Shown in pieces: positions 24,981-32,666 of a stretch of 32,666 bases of DNA. Position numbers and translations under genes: made by a program. A model generated the notes under the pieces. The model was given only the letters and a program-made list of their open reading frames with translations, had not been told where the DNA came from and ran no database searches. The DNA is taken from positions 1-32,666 of the forward strand of contig JAUWBP010000002.1 of the NCBI GenBank assembly GCA_030601665.1, written 5' to 3'. Position 1 is the stretch's first letter, and every line of letters starts with the position of its first letter. Source of the DNA: Hadesarchaea archaeon (lineage in GTDB: Archaea; Hadarchaeota; Hadarchaeia; Hadarchaeales; Hadarchaeaceae).

Positions 24981-27872
24981 ATGGCAAAGTTTCAGGAGCT
25001 GGACGCCAAATGGCAGCAGGCATGGCGCGATGTCAAACTCTTTGAGGCGGAACCGGATAAGCGACCGAAGTTCTACCTGACCGTTGCCTACCCATACGTC
25101 TCGGGTCCCATGCACGTGGGGCATGGGCGTACCTACACTGTGCCCGATGTGATCGCGCGCTATAAGCGGATGCGGGGGTTCAACGTGCTCTTTCCCATGG
25201 CCTACCACTTCACGGGAACCCCAATCGTCGGGGCCGCCAAGCGGGTCGCCCGCCGGGAGCCGGAGTTCGTAAAAGTGCTAACCGAGCGCTACGGCGTCGC
25301 GGAATCTGAATTATCAGAGTTCGAGAACCCTCACCACTTCGCCGCCCACTTCGCCCGCGAGAGCGACCTGAGCTACCGAAAGGGGATGGAATGGCTGGGG
25401 TACTCGATCGACTGGCGCCGGGAGTTCACCACAGTCGATCCCCACTATCAGAAATTCATCACCTGGCAGTACCGCAAGCTGTACGATGCTGGGCTGATCG
25501 TCAAGGGCAAGCACCCGGTGAAGTGGTGCCCTAGATGCGGGAACCCGGTGACCGACCACGACCTGCTTGAGGGTGAGGGCGTCGGGATAGTCGAGTTCAC
25601 CCTGCTGAAGTATCGAGCCGGCGAGTACATACTTCCCGCCGCCACGCTTCGACCCGAGACCGTCTTCGGCGTCACCAACCTCTGGCTGAACCCCGACGTG
25701 AAATACGTCAGTGCTCAAGTCGGCAGCGAGCGATGGATCGTCAGCGAGCAGGCGGTCGAGAAGTTGCGCCAGCAGGGATACAGCGTCGAGGAGGTTTCTC
25801 CGATCCGCATAGACTTCAGTTGGGAGGTCGAGGTTCCACTCACCCACAAGCACGTTTCCATCCTGCCCGCGAAGTTCGTCGACCCAGAGAGCGCCACGGG
25901 GGTGGTAGGATCGGTCCCCTCGCACGCCCCCTATGACCATGTGGCCCTGCTGGAGCTCCAGATGCACCCGGAAGCGCTCAAGCCCTACGGCATAAGCCCC
26001 CAGGCGGTCGCGGAGCTCAAGCCCATCTCGCTCATCGAGGCCGAGGGATTCGGCGAGTCTCCCGCGATAGATGTCGTCAACCGGATGGGGATCAAGAATC
26101 AGACCGACCCCAAGTTAGAGGAGGCCACCGCCGAGGTCTATCGTAATGAGTTCGCCAAAGGTCGAATGCGTGAATGGGTATCGAAGTATGGAGGCATGCC
26201 CGTCTCGCGGGCCAAGCTTGCCGTTCGCGATGATATGCTCGCCGACAACGAGGCCGCAACGATATATGAGTTCTCGGCGAAGCCCGTCGTCTGCAGGTGC
26301 AACACACCTGTGACGGTGAAAATAGTCGAGGACCAGTGGTTCCTGAACTACGCCGACGAGGGCTGGAAGGAAAAGGCGCGGGGCTGCCTGGCGCGGATGG
26401 ACTTGGTGCCCCCCGAAACGCGAGGGCAGTTCGCGCACACAATCAACTGGCTCCACGAGTGGCCGTGCACTCGCAACATTGGGATGGGGACACCCGCACC
26501 CTGGGACCCGAAGTGGATGATCGAATCACTCAGCGATTCCACTATCTACATGGCCTACTACACCATCGTCCACATCCTGAAGACCATCGACCCCGCAAAA
26601 CTCACCGACGAGGTCTTTGACTACGTATTCCACGGCAAGGGCGACGCGGCCTTGATCTCATCCACCACGGACATCCCCCAAGAAACCCTCGAGCAGATGC
26701 GCCGCGAATTCGAGTACTGGTACCCGCTCGACTACCGAATGTCAGCGAACGAGCTGATTCCAAACCACCTCACCTTCCACATTTTTCATCACGCGCTGAT
26801 CTTTCCCGACCGCTGCCCCCGCGGCATCGTCTCATTCGGCATTGCGGTGCTCGAGGGGGAGAAGATGTCCTCGTCGAAGGGGAACATCATCGCGATCAAC
26901 GAGGCGGTTCGCAAGTACGGTGCGGATACGGTGCGGCTATATTTGATGTCGACCGTGGAGCCCTGGCAAGATCTAGATTGGCGAACCAACGAGGTCGAGG
27001 CGATGCAGAGGAACCTCGAGCGATTCTACTCGCTAGCGGAGAGTATCATCGTCCCACCAGCTGCAAAGCGCCCGAGCTTCGCCCAACCCGAGCGATGGAT
27101 GCTCAGCCGACTTCAGGAACACATCCGGGTGGCGACCGAGGCGCTCGACGCATTTGAGACGCGCAAGGCCGCACAGCATGTTTTCTTCCAGCTCATGCAT
27201 GATCTGCGGTGGTATACCAAGCGTGCACGGCAGCCCAAGGCGCGCACCCACATGCTGAAGCGAGTCCTCGAGGTGTGGCTTCGCCTGCTCGCCCCATTCA
27301 CGCCACACATCTGTGAGAACCTCTGGGAGCGCATGGGAGGAAGCGGCTTCATCTCAGCAGCCCCATGGCCAAAAGTGGAGGAAGGATTGGTCGACAAGGG
27401 TGCCGAGTTGATCGAAAGCTACCTCAGGCGCGTGCTTGAGGATGTGGGGAAAATCCTTCGCGTGACAAAGGTGAAAAAACCGAAGCGGGTTTGCCTGTAC
27501 GTGGCGCAGGATTGGAAATGGCAGACCTATCGCATTGCCATGAAGCGTGTAGGAGAGGGAAAGGTCGACTTAGGTGCGCTGCTTCGGGAAATCGGGGAGA
27601 CACTCGGGCTCAGGTTACACAAATCCGACCTGTCGAAGTTCCTCCAGCAGACGGTGAAGGAGCTTCGCGGGATGCCCTCGGAGGAGCTTGAGATCTTGGA
27701 AACCATCGAGACGGATGAATTACAGATCCTGCTTGAGGCCGCCGACTTCATCCGAGAGCAGCTGAACGTGAAAGAGGTGCGTGTGTTTAAAGCCGATGAC
27801 GCCGCGAGATACGACCCGCAGGACCGTGCTAGGCTCGCGGTTCCGATGAGGCCAGCGATCTTCATTGAATGA
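24981..27872 (+). CDS. leuS: leucyl-tRNA synthetase, archaeal type
   Basis: YPYVSGPMHVGHGRTYTVPDVIARYKRM, KMSSSKGN. Confidence 0.97.
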   Translation: MAKFQELDAKWQQAWRDVKLFEAEPDKRPKFYLTVAYPYVSGPMHVGHGRTYTVPDVIARYKRMRGFNVLFPMAYHFTGTPIVGAAKRVARREPEFVKVLTERYGVAESELSEFENPHHFAAHFARESDLSYRKGMEWLGYSIDWRREFTTVDPHYQKFITWQYRKLYDAGLIVKGKHPVKWCPRCGNPVTDHDLLEGEGVGIVEFTLLKYRAGEYILPAATLRPETVFGVTNLWLNPDVKYVSAQVGSERWIVSEQAVEKLRQQGYSVEEVSPIRIDFSWEVEVPLTHKHVSILPAKFVDPESATGVVGSVPSHAPYDHVALLELQMHPEALKPYGISPQAVAELKPISLIEAEGFGESPAIDVVNRMGIKNQTDPKLEEATAEVYRNEFAKGRMREWVSKYGGMPVSRAKLAVRDDMLADNEAATIYEFSAKPVVCRCNTPVTVKIVEDQWFLNYADEGWKEKARGCLARMDLVPPETRGQFAHTINWLHEWPCTRNIGMGTPAPWDPKWMIESLSDSTIYMAYYTIVHILKTIDPAKLTDEVFDYVFHGKGDAALISSTTDIPQETLEQMRREFEYWYPLDYRMSANELIPNHLTFHIFHHALIFPDRCPRGIVSFGIAVLEGEKMSSSKGNIIAINEAVRKYGADTVRLYLMSTVEPWQDLDWRTNEVEAMQRNLERFYSLAESIIVPPAAKRPSFAQPERWMLSRLQEHIRVATEALDAFETRKAAQHVFFQLMHDLRWYTKRARQPKARTHMLKRVLEVWLRLLAPFTPHICENLWERMGGSGFISAAPWPKVEEGLVDKGAELIESYLRRVLEDVGKILRVTKVKKPKRVCLYVAQDWKWQTYRIAMKRVGEGKVDLGALLREIGETLGLRLHKSDLSKFLQQTVKELRGMPSEELEILETIETDELQILLEAADFIREQLNVKEVRVFKADDAARYDPQDRARLAVPMRPAIFIE

Positions 27873-28528
27873 GTGATCTCATGGCCAATGTTTCAGATGC
27901 CGTGCGGGATCTTCGCTACCTACTCAATCGAGGTTACCCCCGCGACTCAGCCGTGAACTTCGTCGCGAACCACTACCGACTCCCGCTTAACCAACGCCAC
28001 CTGCTGGCACGCTGCGTGTTTTCGAGGCGGGAGGTGGCTAAACATCGCCGAAAATCTGTCAGAGCAAGTGCCGTTCGAGGCAAGCACCTAGGTGTTGATG
28101 GCTACAACGTCTTGATAACCCTCGAAAGCATCCTCATCCGCAAACAAGTCGTGCGATGCGACGATGGCTACGTCCGAGACCTACGTGCGATTTTCGGCAA
28201 GTATCGCGTATCCCCCGCGACCTCCCGAGCGCTTACCGCACTTTTGCGAATCATCGCCAGGGCAAAGCCGAGTTACGTCGAGCTCTTATTCGACAAGCAA
28301 GTGAGCATGAGCGGTGAGCTCGCGGGCATGGTGAGGCAGCGACTCGAGCAAATGAAGCTGAAGGGCGATGCTCAAGCGACTGGTGGGGTTGATTTGAAGC
28401 TCAGCTCATTTGACGTGGCCGCAAGCAGTGACCGCGCGATAATTGGGCGGGCAAAGGAAATTTGGGACATCCCGGCCGAGTTCCTGAAAGGGAGGACAGC
28501 AAAGATTGTCAATTTGACGGTACTTTAA
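27869..28528 (+). CDS. DUF434-like protein
   Basis: LRYLLNRGYPRDSAVNFVANHYRL, GVDGYNVLITLESIL, DDGYVRDLRAIFGKYR; start overlaps leuS stop (ATGA). Confidence 0.75.
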   Translation: MSDLMANVSDAVRDLRYLLNRGYPRDSAVNFVANHYRLPLNQRHLLARCVFSRREVAKHRRKSVRASAVRGKHLGVDGYNVLITLESILIRKQVVRCDDGYVRDLRAIFGKYRVSPATSRALTALLRIIARAKPSYVELLFDKQVSMSGELAGMVRQRLEQMKLKGDAQATGGVDLKLSSFDVAASSDRAIIGRAKEIWDIPAEFLKGRTAKIVNLTVL

Positions 28529-28598
28529 GCTTATTAACCACAAAAACGAATAATATTTAACCTAAAAGATGAACAAATGCTAGGAGGTGGGGTGTAAA

Positions 28599-28796
28599 AT
28601 GGCTAGGGCTAAAAGGAGAAGGGCGCTAACTACCGACGAACCCGGATACATATGTCTTAGATGCAGGAAAACAATGGAAACAACAGATTTTCCATCAACG
28701 AATGTCGTAGTACAGACCCCAGGGTTTGCATCGTTTAAACATGCCAACGCTTATGTGTGCCCAAAATGTGGCTTGGTTGAACTTTACGTCGAATAG
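28599..28796 (+). CDS. small zinc-ribbon protein with basic N-terminus
   Basis: MARAKRRRAL..YICLRCRK...YVCPKCGLVELYVE; strong AGGAGGTGG upstream. Confidence 0.7.
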   Translation: MARAKRRRALTTDEPGYICLRCRKTMETTDFPSTNVVVQTPGFASFKHANAYVCPKCGLVELYVE

Positions 28797-28915
28797 GGAA
28801 AATTAACTTCCGTTTGACGTTTTATGCATCTGGGCGGGGAAATATTCGGTTTATCTTAATTTCCAAACCATGGTAGTTTCGCAAAACCTGATTTGACCAC
28901 GCTTTAATGAGATAG

Positions 28916-29452
28916 CTATGCCAACGATTTCAGGACCGATCCAAGTTTCCTGAAATCCGCCTGCAGCCTTTGCTTCGTTTCGGCACCATAGAGGGCTGCG
29001 GCTGGATGGTAGGTGAGGAATAGCTTGAAACTCGCGCTGGCGTAGGTGCGGTCCAGCAACCTGCCGTGTTCCTTTCCTATCACCACGTATCGACCGAGCA
29101 ATGTGCGCCCAGCTATTCGGCCGAGGGCGACGACGAGCTTTGGCTTTATCATTGCGACCTGCTTTTGGAGGTAGTTTGTCGTGCAAGTTTCGATTTCATC
29201 GTCAGCCGGGTCGCGGTTTTGGGGCGGGCGACACTTGACAACATTGGTGATGTAAACTTCCTCGCGCCGAAGCCCTGCAATTTGAAGGAGCTCGTTCAAA
29301 AATTTTCCTGACGAGCCGACGAATGGCTTCCCCTGAATGTCCTCGTTGTATCCGGGGCCCTCGCCCACGAACATGACTTGAGCATCGAGAGGGCCATCAC
29401 CTAGGACGGCATTCTTGCGTGAGCGATGGAGCCTGCAAAGCGTGCACACCAT
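28916..29452 (-). CDS. udg: family 4-type uracil-DNA glycosylase
   Basis: CTLCRLHRSRKNAV, GEGPGYNED, GKPFVGSSGKFL, ITNVVKCRPPQNR, TYHPAA. Confidence 0.9.
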   Translation of the reverse strand: MVCTLCRLHRSRKNAVLGDGPLDAQVMFVGEGPGYNEDIQGKPFVGSSGKFLNELLQIAGLRREEVYITNVVKCRPPQNRDPADDEIETCTTNYLQKQVAMIKPKLVVALGRIAGRTLLGRYVVIGKEHGRLLDRTYASASFKLFLTYHPAAALYGAETKQRLQADFRKLGSVLKSLA

Positions 29453-29489
29453 TACCCTTTTCGCGAGCTCCTCCGTGGGAATCCCTCTA

Positions 29490-30005
29490 TTAGGAGCGCT
29501 CCAGCTGGGGCTCGAGCCTCTCGTAGACGCGCTTGAGTAACAATAGGTCTTCCTTGCAGTGGTCGACTATCAGCTTCCGCGCCTCGTGGTCGCCCCGCGC
29601 GACCAGCTTGAAAAGGGCCGATACGTCAGCCCCGTGAAACTCGAGTATCCTCCGAAATCCGAAAAATCGCGCAACTGATTCAAGCCTGTAGCTGGAGAGA
29701 AGCAAGTGCCCGCGGGACCACTCGCAGAGGTCGAGCATCGGGATTTCGATCAACTTGCTGAGATCAACTTGGTGGAAGGCCGCGCGCGCAAGCAGGAAGG
29801 GAATGTCGAAACCTGGGCCGAACCAAGTCACGAGTTTGTTGCAGCCCTCCAGCTCATCGCGGAGCCATTCGAGCACCTTTCGCTCCTCCTCAGGAGTATC
29901 CGCAAACTTAACTTCTGGTTCCTCCCCTTTCAGCAGGCCGACCGCCACGACCATACCCCGATCGGCTTTTACGGCGCTGGTCTCGATGTCCAAAAACATT
30001 ATCAT
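29490..30005 (-). CDS. RNase H-like 3'-5' exonuclease family protein
   Basis: MIMFLDIETSAV, LVTWFGPGFDIPFLLARA, LDLCEWSRGHLLLSSYRLESVARFFG, HCKEDLLLLKRVYE. Confidence 0.8.
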   Translation of the reverse strand: MIMFLDIETSAVKADRGMVVAVGLLKGEEPEVKFADTPEEERKVLEWLRDELEGCNKLVTWFGPGFDIPFLLARAAFHQVDLSKLIEIPMLDLCEWSRGHLLLSSYRLESVARFFGFRRILEFHGADVSALFKLVARGDHEARKLIVDHCKEDLLLLKRVYERLEPQLERS

Positions 30006-30007
30006 TA

Positions 30008-30418
30008 TCACTCCCCCATCACGAAGACCACGAGTCTGCGGGTTCGGGGACCATCCTGCTCGATTACGAGAAAACTCTGCCAAGTGCCTCGAACCACTCG
30101 CCCATCGGCAATCGGCAGAACCCGCGATGATCCAATAAATGCCGATTTTAGGTGCGCGTGGGCGTTGTCGTCGATGCTATCATGCTGGTAGCCCCCACGT
30201 GCGGGCGCGAAATCTTCGAGCTTGTTCAACAAATCCTGTTTGAGGCCGCCTTCGTTCTCGTTCAACACGAGCGAGGCCGTCGCGTGAGGCAGCTGGGCGA
30301 TGAGCAGCCCGTTCTTGATGCCAGATTTGCGAACTGCGTCAAGTATTTGGTCAGTGATATCGATGATCTCGCGCTGCTTCCGAGTCGAGAAACTGAACTC
30401 CTTGAACCACGTACGCAT
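30008..30418 (-). CDS. YjbQ/UPF0047 family protein
   Basis: ATASLVLNENEGGLKQDL, YQHDSIDDNAHAHLKSAFIGSSRVLPIADGRVVRGTWQSFLVIEQDGPR. Confidence 0.92.
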   Translation of the reverse strand: MRTWFKEFSFSTRKQREIIDITDQILDAVRKSGIKNGLLIAQLPHATASLVLNENEGGLKQDLLNKLEDFAPARGGYQHDSIDDNAHAHLKSAFIGSSRVLPIADGRVVRGTWQSFLVIEQDGPRTRRLVVFVMGE

Positions 30419-30485
30419 CGAAACCCAAACTTACTGATACTTCGCCTATTTTAACATACGCACGGAAATAGAGGAAAGGGAGCGA

Positions 30486-31421
30486 ATGCGAGTCCTCGTA
30501 ACAGGTGGAGCTGGCTTTATAGGCTCGCACTTGGTCGACGCTTTGTTGGCCAGGGGTGATGCGGTTACCGTGCTTGACAATCTCTCCAACGGTAGCATGG
30601 AAAACCTAAAAAATCACACAACCAATCCGGCTCTCCGGTTCATTCAAGGCGACATTAGAGATGCCAAAGCGATCGAAAACGCTGTGGCTGGTGTCGATGC
30701 AATTATTCATGATGCAGCGATGATAAGTGTACCCCTTTCGATCAAGGACCCAGAACTCGCCCACAGCGTGAACGCCGGGGGCACGCAGGCGCTGCTCAAT
30801 GCCAGTTTGGAGCGCGGCGTCAAGCGATTTGTCTACGCTTCGTCCTGTGCAGTCTATGGTGAACAAGCCAAACTCCCGATAAGCGAGGATGCGCCGCCCA
30901 ATCCGCTTTCACCCTACGCGAGCTCCAAGCTCGTTGCGGAGCAAAGCTGCCGCACTTTCAATGAGTTGGAAGGGTTGGAAACCGTGTGCCTGCGCTATTT
31001 CAATGTCTACGGGGCTAGACAGACTGGCGAGTATGCAGGGGTCATGACAAAATTTATGGAACGCCTCCGCGCCAACCAACCCCCCATGATTTACGGCGAC
31101 GGCGAGCAGACACGCGATTTCATCCATGTTGGCGATGTCGTCGATGCCACCTTGCTGGCGCTGGAACGTAACAGAGTAGCCGGAAAAACGTTAAACGTCG
31201 GGACCGGCAGGACTACTAGCATCAACGAGCTCTGCAAGATATTTTTGAGATTAACAGGTAAAACCGGACTCAAGCCCACCTACGAGGCCCCTAGGTCCGG
31301 AGATATCAGGCACAGCCAAGCCGACATCGCGAAGATAAGAAAACTCCTTGGCTACGATCCGAAAGTATCGATCGAGCAGGGGGTTGAAAAATTGTTGAGG
31401 GCCTTCGAGGTTGTGGAATGA
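30486..31421 (+). CDS. NAD-dependent nucleotide-sugar epimerase (GalE-like SDR)
   Basis: VTGGAGFIGSHLVDAL, YASSCAVYG, SPYASSKLVAE, RYFNVYGARQ, RDFIHVGDVV. Confidence 0.93.
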   Translation: MRVLVTGGAGFIGSHLVDALLARGDAVTVLDNLSNGSMENLKNHTTNPALRFIQGDIRDAKAIENAVAGVDAIIHDAAMISVPLSIKDPELAHSVNAGGTQALLNASLERGVKRFVYASSCAVYGEQAKLPISEDAPPNPLSPYASSKLVAEQSCRTFNELEGLETVCLRYFNVYGARQTGEYAGVMTKFMERLRANQPPMIYGDGEQTRDFIHVGDVVDATLLALERNRVAGKTLNVGTGRTTSINELCKIFLRLTGKTGLKPTYEAPRSGDIRHSQADIAKIRKLLGYDPKVSIEQGVEKLLRAFEVVE

Positions 31422-32074
31422 CGAAAGACTGGATCGTGATGCCGGCCTATAACGAAGAGCGCTCGATAGGCAAGGTACTCGATGCCCTGAAGCGTGAGGG
31501 ATGGCACAAGATTATTGTTGTGGACGATGGATCGCACGACCGAACCGCTGAGATTGCTCGTTCGAAGGGGGCTCTTGTCGTCAGCCACGAGAAAAACATG
31601 GGGCTAGGGGCAGCGCTCCGGAGTGGCTTGGCAAGGGCCCGAAAGCTGGGTGCAGACCGCGTGATCACTTTCGACGCCGATGGGCAGCACGACCCAAAAG
31701 CAGTCGAATCCCTCGCAAAGGCCTTGAAAAATGCCGACCTCGTGATCGGCGTTCGGCGGCACTTGGAAATCCCTCTCCACAAGCGGGTCGGCAACTCCGG
31801 CCTGAACTTGATAACGTGCTTGTTCAGTGGAGTACTCACGGACTCACAATCGGGTTCGAGGGCTTTCAACAAGCGGGCGCTCGAGCTAATCCGAATCAGA
31901 AGCAACCGCTACGCAGTTTCCTCCGAGATAATAATCCAGGCGAGAAAGCTGGGGCTGAGGCTTCAATGGGTGCCGGTCGAGTGCTTTTACACTAAATACT
32001 CCAAGGCGCGGGGAACCACCATCCTCAGCGGGTTCAGGATATTTTTGGCCCTGCTGAAGCAGAGGTTGAGCTAA
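31418..32074 (+). CDS. family 2 glycosyltransferase
   Basis: IVMPAYNEERSIGKVLDAL, IVVDDGSHDRTAEIA, ITFDADGQHDP. Confidence 0.93.
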   Translation: MTKDWIVMPAYNEERSIGKVLDALKREGWHKIIVVDDGSHDRTAEIARSKGALVVSHEKNMGLGAALRSGLARARKLGADRVITFDADGQHDPKAVESLAKALKNADLVIGVRRHLEIPLHKRVGNSGLNLITCLFSGVLTDSQSGSRAFNKRALELIRIRSNRYAVSSEIIIQARKLGLRLQWVPVECFYTKYSKARGTTILSGFRIFLALLKQRLS

Positions 32075-32666
32075 TGCGCATCTTGATGGCCTCAGATCTC
32101 TTCTACCCTTCTCTGCTGGGCGGTGGGGAAACGCGAATGTACGAGACGGCAAGAAGATCGGCTAAAAAACATGAAATTCATGTCCTCACTCGAAGATTCA
32201 AAGGGTTGCCAAGCTACGAGGCGCATGAAGGCATGCACATCCATAGGGTCTTCGTCCCCTCCGAGGGGGTAAAGCTTGAGTCACCCACTGATGGCTCCAC
32301 TTTCATGGCGGGCGCTCTGCTCAAGGGGCTAAACTTGGGGGATTTTGATCTCTACGCCCCGCAGCAGTTCTTTCCCATTTTTCCCTTGTGGTTAATCGCA
32401 AAGGTAAAACGGAATCCATTCGTTGCGACTATTCACGATATCTATCGTGAGACATGGCTGCAGAAATATGGACTCAAGGGGCACTCCATGGCTGCTTTTG
32501 AGAGGGTGATGCTGAAACTTCCGTACACCAAGGTAATCACGGTCTCGAACTCCTCGAAGAAGAAGTTGATCGAGAGCGGTGTTCCCGAACACGTGATAGA
32601 AATAATTCCAAATGGCGTCGATTTAGGGAAGTATGACGAGGTAAAGGTCAGGAAATCCGATAAACC
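32074..32666 (+). CDS. family 4-like glycosyltransferase, truncated by the window end (absent from ORF track)
   Basis: My translation from ATG 32074 (overlapping the GT2 stop): MRILMASDLFYPSLLGGGETRMYETARRSAKKHEIHVLTRRF...VITVSNSSKKKLIESGVPEHVIEIIPNGVDLGKYDEV, open to the edge. Confidence 0.88.
   Translation, partial: MRILMASDLFYPSLLGGGETRMYETARRSAKKHEIHVLTRRFKGLPSYEAHEGMHIHRVFVPSEGVKLESPTDGSTFMAGALLKGLNLGDFDLYAPQQFFPIFPLWLIAKVKRNPFVATIHDIYRETWLQKYGLKGHSMAAFERVMLKLPYTKVITVSNSSKKKLIESGVPEHVIEIIPNGVDLGKYDEVKVRKSDK

Noticed and set aside
1-32666. CRISPR arrays, transposases, toxin-antitoxin or defence operons
   Set aside because: No regularly spaced repeats, transposase-like ORFs or recognised defence proteins seen on either strand.

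Overview
Archaeal chromosomal segment (histone, FtsZ/SepF, EgsA, archaeal proteasome, aCPSF1, L37e, P0/P1 stalk proteins), mostly informational and housekeeping genes. From left to right: (a) about 460 bp with no convincing CDS but several stable-looking helices; (b) a metabolic block with two SsnA-type amidohydrolases flanking a PreA/DHODH-like 2x[4Fe-4S] flavoenzyme, then a histone, an allantoinase/hydantoinase-like cyclic amidohydrolase, and an ADP-forming acyl-CoA synthetase alpha/beta pair; (c) hypD, a phosphoesterase, egsA, psmB, aCPSF1, ZPR1, sepF, a PUA protein, Lsm and L37e; (d) two tandem tRNA genes (Ala-GGC and Val-GAC), both interrupted in the D-arm, the Ala gene also having a 17-nt anticodon-loop intron; (e) dtdA-ftsZ-secE-spt5-OB fold-L11-L1-P0-P1-alaS-leuS-DUF434; (f) a zinc ribbon protein, a family 4 UDG, an exonuclease, YjbQ, and the start of a sugar epimerase/glycosyltransferase cluster cut by the window edge. 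The observations most worth a second look are the D-arm tRNA introns with bulge-helix-bulge folds, the acyl-CoA synthetase alpha subunit that appears to lack the phosphohistidine loop, the SsnA/PreA-like/cyclic amidohydrolase island with divergent active-site motifs, and the structured non-coding left end. I found no CRISPR array, transposon or obvious defence system. All family calls are from motif recognition by eye; no database search was run.
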